A model generated the notes under the pieces. That model was not told the DNA's origin. It did not search any database and saw only the letters and a program-made list of their open reading frames with translations. Position numbers and translations under genes: made by a program. From Alphaproteobacteria bacterium (GTDB lineage: Bacteria; Pseudomonadota; Alphaproteobacteria; SHVZ01), in NCBI GenBank assembly GCA_009694025.1, contig SHVZ01000041.1:1-32407 (forward strand): DNA of 32,407 bases. Direction: 5' to 3'. Positions 25,292 to 32,264 of this stretch are shown one piece after another. Position 1 is the first letter of the stretch; every line of letters begins with the position of its first letter.

Positions 25292-26827
25292 TCAGGGGGC
25301 GGAGACGAGCTGCTCGAACGCCTGAGCCATGATGGTCGTGGCCGCCTTGTCGATCGCAAGCCGCGCGCTCGCCTCTCGCAGCCATTCGGTCACGACCAAG
25401 GCGGCGTGACCTTCCAAGAGCAACAGCTGATCGACGGCGGCGGCCAACTGGCCGTCGCTCAGGTTCCGTTCAGCCGCGGCGATCGCCACCGCATTGCGAC
25501 TACCGCTCGGGTCGGGGCGTGGTTGCCCAAGCGCGAAGAACGAGCGGACCCAGGCGGTTCCCCTCTCGGCCGCGGATTCCCGGCTCGGCGGCGCGTATGT
25601 CGCCAACCGGGGCGACATGTTCGTGGCGAAGGTCGCGCGGAGGTCGGCGACGGTTGGAACGCCGGACTCGGCGCGCGAGGCCAGGATCTTCAGCGCGTTG
25701 CGCATCTCCTCGCCATTGCCGGCGAGCGACGTGACCGCCGCCAACTCCTTCGAGAACCGGCGGGAGGTCTGCGTCGCGCTGTGTATCTGCATGGCTACGA
25801 GGTAGAGCCTTTCCGGACGACGATCGATCTTCTTGAGCGCCTCCAAGCCCGCCGACAGCTCGCCGAGAGTCCGTTTCTGGGCATCGTCGATCGCGCTGAT
25901 CTGCGTCCCGGTCGCCTTTACCGCGCCTTCGATCTCGCCCAGACGAGCCGTCATGGCGCCGAGCCGCGCCAACACCGCCCTTGCCGTCTCGTCGCTGGCA
26001 GCAAGACGCGCGCTCAGGCCGTTCACGGCGGCCTCAAGGGCGTCGATCCGCTTCGCCGCCGCCTGGCTGCTTCCGCCGACCGCTTCGATCGCCTCGAGAC
26101 GGGCCACCGATGCCTTTGTTTGAGCTTCGAGGGTGTCGATCGACGCCGAGCCTGCGGCCAGCTTGGCCTCGATCGTATTTCGCCGTTCGGTCAGGAAATC
26201 GATGATCTCCGCCGAACCGACCTTCGCCTTCAACCACTCGATCGACGTCTGTGGGGCAATCGCCGCGCCGGCCACCATCAGCGCAAGAAGGGCGGCGAGC
26301 AGGGCCACGGTCGCCATCGCCCGACCCCCGTTGCGCGGCTGCACGGCGCCGGCGGGCGTGAGGGGCGGCGGCAAGGGTGCCGCACCGGGCGCCGTTACCG
26401 GCCTAGCGGCAGCGTCCGGCGGCTTCGTCGGACTGCGGGGAGCTTCAGGCGTCGACGGGACCTCGGTGGTGCCGGACACCTTCGCCGGGCTGCTCGCTGC
26501 GCCCGACGGCTTTGCGGGCTCGGCGGCCGCACCGGGCGTTTTCTCGGGCGCGCCGACTGCCGCGGGCGTCTTCGCCGCCTCTCCGATCGCCCCGCTCACC
26601 TTCTCGGGGATGCTTGTTGTCGGCCCCTTCGCTACATCTCCGGCGGCGGCTGACGGTTTTGCCGGCTCCGGGGACGCGCTCGGCGTCTTCGCCGGCTCGC
26701 TTGCCGCCGGGGCCTTGGTCTCCGCCGCCGGCACTGCCCCGACGTCTACGGCGCTGCTGGGAAACTGGCGCGCGAGAGCCGCCAGGGCCTTCTCGTCGAC
26801 TCCAGGCAGCCTGGGCTTGGGACTCAT
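25292..26827 (-). CDS. Mitofilin (Mic60/COG4223)-like membrane protein with Pro/Ala/Lys-rich N-terminus
   Basis: The 511-residue protein starts with about 165 residues of low-complexity Ala/Pro/Lys sequence containing repeated PAKPS and PEKTPG units. One membrane helix lies at about 171-190, followed by a coiled coil to about 335. The C-terminal helical domain has 'FSKELAAVTSLAGN' and 'ASRAESGVPTVADLRATF' and ends 'LSDGQLAAAVDQLLLLEGHA'. This order (helix, coiled coil, domain with GVPT-x-x-x-LR-x-x-F) is that of alphaproteobacterial mitofilin-like proteins, usually found near hemD. Here the gene overlaps the stop of a ParA-type ATPase by an ATGA at 26824-26827. The domain call is by eye. It would be anchored in the inner membrane with the coiled coil in the periplasm. 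Confidence 0.75.
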   Translation of the reverse strand: MSPKPRLPGVDEKALAALARQFPSSAVDVGAVPAAETKAPAASEPAKTPSASPEPAKPSAAAGDVAKGPTTSIPEKVSGAIGEAAKTPAAVGAPEKTPGAAAEPAKPSGAASSPAKVSGTTEVPSTPEAPRSPTKPPDAAARPVTAPGAAPLPPPLTPAGAVQPRNGGRAMATVALLAALLALMVAGAAIAPQTSIEWLKAKVGSAEIIDFLTERRNTIEAKLAAGSASIDTLEAQTKASVARLEAIEAVGGSSQAAAKRIDALEAAVNGLSARLAASDETARAVLARLGAMTARLGEIEGAVKATGTQISAIDDAQKRTLGELSAGLEALKKIDRRPERLYLVAMQIHSATQTSRRFSKELAAVTSLAGNGEEMRNALKILASRAESGVPTVADLRATFATNMSPRLATYAPPSRESAAERGTAWVRSFFALGQPRPDPSGSRNAVAIAAAERNLSDGQLAAAVDQLLLLEGHAALVVTEWLREASARLAIDKAATTIMAQAFEQLVSAP

Positions 26828-27570
26828 TGTGTCTTCATCTCCATCTCCCGCTCCACGGCGTGGACGGGATGGCTCTCGACCCGCTCCGGCACCCACAAGA
26901 TCGGCTCGATCTCCCGGGCCAGCTGCTCGATGTCGCGGGCAGCGGCTCCGCCAGGCTCCAGGGTGTTGGGAGCGGAGCCGTGGAAGGTCGCTTCCTGGAA
27001 GACAACGCGGTCGAAGATCTGGCAGTCGAGGGGTTCGGCCTGTAGCTCCACGAGTTGGTTCCGCGCATGGACGGCGATCACCGATCGCTTGACCCTGCAG
27101 AGCAGCGTGCGTGCCGGGATCTTGCGCCTTGTCAGCATGGACGCGCTGCTGACGATCTTCCGGGTGCGCAATGCCTCGAACACGTTGGCTTCATCGGTCA
27201 TGACAGGGATCAATACGAGATCGGCGGCGCCGATGGCGAAGACCATCGCCTGATTGCCGAAGCCGGCGCAATCGACGATGACGATGTCGTGCCCTTCGGC
27301 CATGTCGGCGATCGTCGGAATCATGGCGTGTTCGTCCATCTGGGTTCGCAGCGTCAGCTCCGACAGCGCATTGCCCTTGCCATGCCAGCGCGTCAGGGTC
27401 TGATTGGGGTCGGCATCGACGAGCGCCACTTTCCGGCCGCTCTTGTGCCAATGGCTCGCCAGGCAGGCGACGGTGGTCGACTTGCCGGCTCCGCCCTTAC
27501 CCGTTGCAGCGACCAGTATCTTGCCGATTTTCGCGTTCATGCCCTGGATCCACGGAGTGGCAACGATCAT
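26824..27570 (-). CDS. ParA/MinD-type partitioning ATPase
   Basis: The 248-residue protein has a deviant Walker A 'KGGAGKST' at residues 25-32 with the signature lysine at 25, 'VALVDADPNQTL' (switch I region), and Walker B 'HDIVIVDCAGF'. These mark ParA/MinD ATPases, which position plasmids, chromosomes, protein clusters or septum regulators by ATP-driven dimerisation on DNA or membrane. AGGA lies six bases before the ATG at 27570; an ATG at 27540 is an alternative. No ParB or parS-like site is evident, and the coupled partner is a mitofilin-like membrane protein. That suggests an orphan ParA acting on a membrane structure rather than a replicon. Confidence 0.9.
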   Translation of the reverse strand: MIVATPWIQGMNAKIGKILVAATGKGGAGKSTTVACLASHWHKSGRKVALVDADPNQTLTRWHGKGNALSELTLRTQMDEHAMIPTIADMAEGHDIVIVDCAGFGNQAMVFAIGAADLVLIPVMTDEANVFEALRTRKIVSSASMLTRRKIPARTLLCRVKRSVIAVHARNQLVELQAEPLDCQIFDRVVFQEATFHGSAPNTLEPGGAAARDIEQLAREIEPILWVPERVESHPVHAVEREMEMKTQ

Positions 27571-27632
27571 ACACGTTCCTGGTCACGGGCACGCCTGGCC
27601 TCGGCGAGTGTCCGCCCACGGCGCCCGCCGGG

Positions 27633-28073
27633 CTAGACTTGCGCCGCCTCGGCCTGACCGGCGGCCGCCGATCGGGCGATACGGTCCCTGACGTCATAGA
27701 AGCTTCTATTGTCGAACATATTCATGATCAGCGCATTCTCCGCCAAGGCATCGCGGAGGTACCGGCCGGTCTGCGGCGGGCTGCCGGCATAGGTCAGGCG
27801 GATGAAGTCGGGAAAAATAAGCGGCCGCACGATCTCGACGGAGGTCACGTGCGAGAGCGGAATCCGCTTCTCCATCACGCCATAAGTCGGCCAGAGCAGA
27901 TCGAAGATGTGGCCGATCGCGGTGTTCTTCACGATCCTGACCTCGCCGCCCCTGAACTCCACTCGGCCGCCGATGCCGATTGCAACGACAGGCGCATTGC
28001 TCGCCGAGATGGCATGAAGCGGCGGATCGAGTCCCGACGCGAGGGGATCTTCCACATGCTCCTTCAGGCTCAT
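27633..28073 (-). CDS. Small PH-like/unknown protein in the ParA operon
   Basis: The 146-residue soluble protein has a central beta-rich part, 'GGRVEFRGGEVRIVKN' then 'KRIPLSHVTSVEIVRP' and 'PDFIRLTYAGS', followed by a C-terminal helix 'NMFDNRSFYDVRDRIARSAA'. The layout recalls bacterial PH-like domains, which often associate with membranes, but I cannot name a family. Its ATG at 28073 overlaps the TGA of the upstream four-helix gene. A GC-rich stem (about 27614-27633) begins at its stop codon and precedes the ParA gene by some 45 bases. Confidence 0.65.
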   Translation of the reverse strand: MSLKEHVEDPLASGLDPPLHAISASNAPVVAIGIGGRVEFRGGEVRIVKNTAIGHIFDLLWPTYGVMEKRIPLSHVTSVEIVRPLIFPDFIRLTYAGSPPQTGRYLRDALAENALIMNMFDNRSFYDVRDRIARSAAAGQAEAAQV

Positions 28074-28504
28074 CGCACGTACCGCTTCTGCAGCTGCCCC
28101 GCCAGACGCTGGACTACATGCGACCATGATAATCCGAAGGTCATGACCAGGGCCAGCGATGTCGGCGCGACGTACTGCGCCAGCAGCACGACGGATGGGC
28201 CCGACGCATCCATGTGGTCGGACAAGCCGATCGGGATCAGGAGGAGGCTGAGGAGGATCGACACCAGGCTCGCGGCGAGCAGTCCCGACCAGCGAAAGGC
28301 GCCGAAGGCGACGCGGAGGATCGCGTAGTAGAGGATCACCGAGGCGAGCAGCGCGAGCACCTTCAGCGGCGTCGGTCCGTTCCCGGCGGTCAGCCAGTGA
28401 TAGAGCGAATAGCCGGACGGATTGTACGTTGAAAACACGAGCGCCAGGCTGGCGACGAGCCGGGCGATCAGGCTGGAGATGGTGAATCTGCGCTTGGCCG
28501 CCAT
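28070..28504 (-). CDS. Four-helix membrane protein, DUF6524-like
   Basis: The 144-residue protein has about four membrane helices. The first is followed by 'FSTYNPSGYSLYHWLTAG', a motif I associate with DUF6524; the same motif occurs in the paralogue at 29684. A basic C-terminus ('VVQRLAGQLQKRYVR') is probably cytoplasmic. It is the first gene of the minus-strand operon leading through the PH-like protein to ParA and the mitofilin-like protein, and its stop overlaps the next start. Function of the family is unknown to me. Confidence 0.75.
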   Translation of the reverse strand: MAAKRRFTISSLIARLVASLALVFSTYNPSGYSLYHWLTAGNGPTPLKVLALLASVILYYAILRVAFGAFRWSGLLAASLVSILLSLLLIPIGLSDHMDASGPSVVLLAQYVAPTSLALVMTFGLSWSHVVQRLAGQLQKRYVR

Positions 28505-28764
28505 TGAGCCGGGCCTCGCTCCGTCATCGTGTCTACACGCCCGCTTTCAGACATCGATTTGAATTCGATGCGAAGACGACAAACTATACGATGGCCGCGC
28601 CGCTCTGTCATTGCTGCCTCCGCACGGAATCTCGCTACCAAAGGCCTACCTGACTATGCAATGGTACCAACGGCGGTATTGCGCCGCCGATTCGGACAGA
28701 GCCCTACGAGCATTGACTGGGTCCCCGCAGGGCCGGATCGACGGAATTTTTCGGGAGGTGAGCC
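28505..28764. promoter_or_regulatory. Divergent promoter region between the two mirrored operons
   Basis: These 260 bases separate the two DUF6524/mitofilin operons. An inverted repeat with arms CATCGA/TCGATG around a seven-base AT-rich centre occupies 28552-28570 and is a candidate operator, placed near the minus-strand start. GGGAGGTGA before 28765 is the ribosome site of the plus-strand gene. The AT content is higher than the surroundings. Confidence 0.45.
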
Positions 28765-29604
28765 GTGGCTTCCGACAACACGAAGAAGAACAAACCGGCG
28801 AAGGCAAGGGCGGCAACCGGCGGCGCCATGGAGATGCCGGCTGGCGGCGCCGCGCGCGCGTCCGCAACCCATGACGCGGGGGCCGGCAGCACGACGCCTG
28901 CCGCAGCCGGCGGAGGACGCAAGACCGCGCCGGTCACCCTCGAAGCGGCCCTCGGGCGATTGCGCGTCGCGGCCTACGCCGCCGTCGCCTTGTCGCTCGT
29001 CGGTGTCGGGCTCGCCTCGACCGCACCGATCTGGTCGCCGAAGGTCTATGGCAACGCCACGTCGGCGCGTTTCCTCGCCCTCGGTGTCGCGCAGCTGCGT
29101 CCCGTCCTGGAATCCGACGGACCGTTCAGCGCGGAACTGGCGACACTCCGCAAGATCGCCACGGGCGACAACGAGGTTACCCGCGCCCTGGAGGCCATCA
29201 CATCGGAGAGCGGCACTGGCGTGCCCACCTTGCCGCAGCTGCAGGCGCGCTTCAACCGCACCGCGACCGCGGTTCTGCTGAGCGACGTCGTTGACGCCAA
29301 TCGAGGCTGGTTCGACCGCATGATGCTGAATGTGGCGTCGACCCTGGAGCTGCATGTCGTCCTCCAGAAGATCAAGGACAAGCATCTGCCGTCCGAGGAG
29401 CTCGTCTTGCAGGCGCATATGGCGCTGGCCGGTGGCGATCTGGTCCGGGCCGTCGATGCGATGGAGAGACTGTCCGGTCGTCCGGCGGAGGTTGCGGCGC
29501 CCTGGATCAAGGCGGCGCGCGCGCGCATTGCCGCCAACCGGGTGCTCCAGTTCCTCGACACGGTCGCCGCCGCCCGCATGTCGGGCGGCTCGGTGTTGCG
29601 GTGA
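28765..29604 (+). CDS. Mitofilin (Mic60/COG4223)-like membrane protein, short form
   Basis: A GTG start follows GGGAGGTGA. The 279-residue protein has a Lys/Ala/Gly-rich N-terminus of about 60 residues, one membrane helix at about 67-87, and then directly the helical domain. That domain includes 'LALGVAQLRPVLESDGPF', 'SGTGVPTLPQLQARFNR', 'AHMALAGGDLVRAVDAMERL' and 'PWIKAARARIAANRVL'. These segments correspond in order to the C-terminal half of alphaproteobacterial mitofilin-like proteins. The coiled coil between helix and domain is missing, unlike the gene at 25292. It leads a plus-strand operon with a DUF6524-like gene. Confidence 0.75.
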   Translation: MASDNTKKNKPAKARAATGGAMEMPAGGAARASATHDAGAGSTTPAAAGGGRKTAPVTLEAALGRLRVAAYAAVALSLVGVGLASTAPIWSPKVYGNATSARFLALGVAQLRPVLESDGPFSAELATLRKIATGDNEVTRALEAITSESGTGVPTLPQLQARFNRTATAVLLSDVVDANRGWFDRMMLNVASTLELHVVLQKIKDKHLPSEELVLQAHMALAGGDLVRAVDAMERLSGRPAEVAAPWIKAARARIAANRVLQFLDTVAAARMSGGSVLR

Positions 29605-29683
29605 GCACGAAGTGAGCGGTGCCGCGCCGACGAGTCGCAACGAGGTCTGAGCACGAGGGCGGTTGCCCCAGGGGCCTTGAGAC

Positions 29684-30100
29684 ATGCCGGATGGGTTCAG
29701 CTTTCAGGGGTTCTTGGCGCGGTGGCTCATGGCCATTTTCCTGGTCATGGCCACCTACAATCCGAGCGGCTACTCGTACTTCCACTGGGTCGCCGGCGTC
29801 GATGGCCAATGGATCGTGAAGATTCTGGTCGGCATCGTGCTTGCGATCCTCTACGCCACCTTCATTCTCGCCACGCTCCGCTCGCTCGGAGCGGCCGGGA
29901 TCGCCATGTGGGTGCTTCTGTTCGGCGCGATCGTCTGGTTCCTGATCGACATCGGCCTGATCGAGCGGCTGACGGCCGGATCGATCCTGACGATCCTGCT
30001 GGTCGTGCTGGCGAACGTGGTCGCGGTCGGCGTCTCGTGGTCGTACATGCGGGCCAGGCTTTCCGGGCAGGCCGACACCAACGACGTGACGCTGCCCTGA
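29684..30100 (+). CDS. Four-helix membrane protein, DUF6524-like
   Basis: The 138-residue protein repeats the design of the gene at 28070. A first helix is followed by 'MATYNPSGYSYFHWVAG', then three more helices ('LVGIVLAILYATFILATL', 'MWVLLFGAIVWFLIDIGLI', 'LTILLVVLANVVAVGVSW') and a short polar tail. The TYNPSGYS-x2-HW motif is the same in both copies, so they are paralogues. The ATG at 29684 has a weak ribosome site. It follows the short mitofilin-like gene by 79 bases, mirroring the pairing on the other strand. Confidence 0.75.
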   Translation: MPDGFSFQGFLARWLMAIFLVMATYNPSGYSYFHWVAGVDGQWIVKILVGIVLAILYATFILATLRSLGAAGIAMWVLLFGAIVWFLIDIGLIERLTAGSILTILLVVLANVVAVGVSWSYMRARLSGQADTNDVTLP

Positions 30101-30278
30101 TGCGCCTGCCGTCCGAGCATGTTAGCGGCGGCGGTTCGATGAGGGCGTGAGTCGCGACCAACGAGCGTCGATCTCCCGCCCGTTCAAGTCTCGCAATGCA
30201 CAGCCGTCAGCGGGCGACCTTACGCCAGGCGAGCACGGCGCCGATGCTGGCGGTGGCGGTAGCGACCCCGATGCCGCA

Positions 30279-30830
30279 TCACACGGCCATCGCCGAGGCG
30301 ACGACGGTGGCTCCGACCGGCGTCCCCGCCACCGGCGCCGAGGCGTTGACAGCCGAAAAGGCCCCGATGAAGGCGCCTCCAGCGCAGGCGCCGATGAACA
30401 GCTCGCTGAATCTCTCGCCCACCTCCCCGGCGTCCGGCGCTTCGGGCCCTGCGGACTTCTCGCCGGATGAACCTGCCGGGTCGTTGGGGGTCATCGGCGT
30501 CTTCATGGTTCCGTGCGCCGAGGGCACAGCTGCCTCGCTCGAACGCGCCATGCTCAGGCCTCCGGAGGCGACCAAGTCGTTCATGGCGGGCATCAACGCC
30601 TGGGTGCCTTGCATCAGATGAGGCATGGCACCCGCCTGCGAGCCGTAGAGCGGCGCCATCTCCGTGCCGTTGGCGGCCATCCGTCCCGCAAATGGCCCGG
30701 CGATCCGCGACATCGTGCCCAGCATCTGCGCGGATGCCGGGGTCGCCATGACGACGCAAGCGAAAGCCGCGGCGGCGGCAACAAAGAGACACACAGGCCG
30801 AGTCGACCAAGATCGCCTGATCGCAATCAC
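30279..30830 (-). CDS. Exported glycine-zipper protein ending at a premature-looking TGA
   Basis: A GTG start at 30830 follows AAGGCGG. The 183-residue product has a signal peptide ('FACVVMATPASAQ'), a Met/Ala-rich region, a polar linker and a glycine-zipper segment 'FIGACAGGAFIGAFSAVNAS'. Translation stops at TGA 30279-30281 in the middle of a hydrophobic stretch. The same frame continues for 23 more codons ('CGIGVATATASIGAVLAWRK', then VAR) to another TGA at 30207, giving a natural-looking second zipper and positively charged end. A nonsense mutation, read-through or sequence error are all possible. Its role is unknown. Confidence 0.65.
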   Translation of the reverse strand: MIAIRRSWSTRPVCLFVAAAAAFACVVMATPASAQMLGTMSRIAGPFAGRMAANGTEMAPLYGSQAGAMPHLMQGTQALMPAMNDLVASGGLSMARSSEAAVPSAHGTMKTPMTPNDPAGSSGEKSAGPEAPDAGEVGERFSELFIGACAGGAFIGAFSAVNASAPVAGTPVGATVVASAMAV

Positions 30831-30888
30831 ATATCACCGCCTTCTCGACTCTGCCGCGCCCGCTTGGACCGAGCGCGCAAGGGTCACA

Positions 30889-30909
30889 CTGTATGCGATC
30901 GCCATACAG
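30889..30909. promoter_or_regulatory. Palindrome CTGTATG-N7-CATACAG
   Basis: Perfect seven-base arms flank seven bases in the divergent region, about 60 bases before the GTG of the minus-strand exported protein. A second inverted repeat GCTAAGTTTAGC (30909-30920) adjoins it. The pair could be operators, or could overlap the minus-strand promoter that the Fnr-type box at 30940 would activate. Confidence 0.45.
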
Positions 30910-30939
30910 CTAAGTTTAGCCAATCAACCGCAGTCAACC

Positions 30940-30953
30940 TTGATCCAGGTCAA
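30940..30953. promoter_or_regulatory. Fnr/FixK-type box (TTGATCCAGGTCAA)
   Basis: The sequence fits TTGAT-N4-GTCAA with one non-complementary pair. It lies in the 309-base divergent region between the genes at 30830 (minus) and 31140 (plus), about 110 bases from the first and 187 from the second. It is closer to the usual activator distance for the minus-strand gene. It is the third such box in the window. Confidence 0.55.
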
Positions 30954-31139
30954 TTCCCGCATGACGGGTCAGTTGATCGCGGTTCATGGCAACACCAGGC
31001 AGATCACGCCTGTCGAGCGGCACCGAAAATCGTGGGCGGTCTCCGTGAGACGGTGGTCAGTCGCTTGAATAGCCGATAGTCTTGCGCCGATTCGATACCT
31101 TCAGCGCCCGTCGCTGACTACCGGAAAGGCGGACGTGCC

Positions 31140-31439
31140 ATGCCGATGCGAAAGACTGCGTTGGTTGCTGCCCTAGCCCTTGGCCTGACCGTGTCTCAGA
31201 CGGCCGAGGCGCAGACCATGTCGATCCTCGCGGGGGCGGTGGTGGGTGGGCTTGCCGGGTCGGTCTACGTCAACGGATTGCAGGCGACGGCTGCGGCGGT
31301 CAGCGCCGCGTCCGTCTCCGCGGTGAGCGCGATCGGCTCGGCCGCTCCGGCTGTCGCCGGCGCGATCGCAGGCGCGAGCGCGCCCGTGGTTATCGGGGTC
31401 GTCGCCGGCGGCGCGCTCGGGTACCTGTTGCTGCGCTGA
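31140..31439 (+). CDS. Small exported glycine-zipper protein
   Basis: The 99-residue product has a signal peptide ('ALALGLTVSQTAEAQ'), then 'ILAGAVVGGLAGSVYVNGL', an Ala/Ser/Val-rich middle, and a final 'VIGVVAGGALGYLLLR'. Almost the whole mature protein is small residues in glycine-zipper spacing, so it probably inserts in or packs against a membrane as an oligomer. The ATG at 31140 follows an AGGCGGA-like site. It is divergent from the exported zipper protein at 30830 and precedes the bestrophin-like gene by 30 bases. Confidence 0.75.
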   Translation: MPMRKTALVAALALGLTVSQTAEAQTMSILAGAVVGGLAGSVYVNGLQATAAAVSAASVSAVSAIGSAAPAVAGAIAGASAPVVIGVVAGGALGYLLLR

Positions 31440-31469
31440 GGGCGGGCGGAGTCAAGTGGGACGGCGTCG

Positions 31470-32264
31470 ATGGCGGTCATTCTATGGTTCAACGATCTGC
31501 CCCTTTGGCAGACCGGGTTCCTGATCGCCGGCGGCGCGATGCTCATTTCGATCGTCGGCACCGCGGTCTCGCGCAGCTTCTTTGCGGAACAGCAGCTGAA
31601 CCTCAACAATGTGGTCGGCGGGTTCCAGTATATGTTCCTGTCCCAGGTCTTCGCGGGTTTCATCGGCTTCCTGCTGTTCGGCGTCTATGAACGCTTCGAT
31701 CGGGTACGGAGCGACATCGTGACCGAGGTGAGCGTGCTGACGACCCTGGATCGTCTGGCCGTCGTGTTTCCGGAGCGGACGCAGGGACAGATCAGGACGA
31801 GCCTCCGCGACTATGCCCGCACCGTCATCGACCTCGACTGGCCGCAGATGCAGAGCCGGTCTGGAACCATCAGCACGGTCGCGGCGCTCGATGACCTCGA
31901 ATACCTCTTCGGCAGCATCGAGACGACGAGCAAGAAGCAAAGGGAGGTCGTGAAGCTGTCGCGCGAGCTGGTCACGTCGGTGCGCAACGACCGGTCCTCC
32001 CGGCTGTTCCGCAGCTACGGCACGCTGCTCGCACCGTTGTGGACCGTGGCGATCCTGGCGATGGCGGTGGCGATCGTCCTGCCCTGGGTGTTCGGGACGC
32101 CCAACGTCAATGCCGATCTCGGGATGTCGATGCTGACGATCGTCATGATGGCGGCGATCGTCCTGGTGGTGCTCAAGCTGAGCTATCCGTTCGGGGGCGC
32201 CTCCGGCCTTCCGCCCGATTTGTTCGCCGAATTTGCCGGGCGGTCGGGCGCGCGCGGAGGCTAG
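31470..32264 (+). CDS. DUF4239/bestrophin-like membrane protein
   Basis: The 264-residue protein has two N-terminal helices ('LIAGGAMLISIVGTAVS' and 'VFAGFIGFLLFGVYERF'), a cytoplasmic helical region of about 110 residues, and two C-terminal helices. The central part contains 'SVLTTLDRLAVVFPE', 'LRDYARTVIDLDWPQM' and 'LSRELVTSVRNDRSSRL'. This arrangement matches the DUF4239 (bestrophin-like) family, whose members resemble anion channels but are mostly uncharacterised. It follows the zipper protein gene closely and is probably co-transcribed with it. Confidence 0.75.
   Translation: MAVILWFNDLPLWQTGFLIAGGAMLISIVGTAVSRSFFAEQQLNLNNVVGGFQYMFLSQVFAGFIGFLLFGVYERFDRVRSDIVTEVSVLTTLDRLAVVFPERTQGQIRTSLRDYARTVIDLDWPQMQSRSGTISTVAALDDLEYLFGSIETTSKKQREVVKLSRELVTSVRNDRSSRLFRSYGTLLAPLWTVAILAMAVAIVLPWVFGTPNVNADLGMSMLTIVMMAAIVLVVLKLSYPFGGASGLPPDLFAEFAGRSGARGG

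Noticed and set aside
26824..27570. Plasmid partition locus or replication origin
   Set aside because: A ParA-type gene alone is not enough: no ParB, parS-like repeats, Rep gene or iterons are seen nearby.
30207..30281. Selenocysteine at the in-frame TGA
   Set aside because: No clear hairpin of the bacterial SECIS type follows the TGA, the protein is not a redox enzyme, and no selenocysteine gene is in view; mutation or error is simpler.
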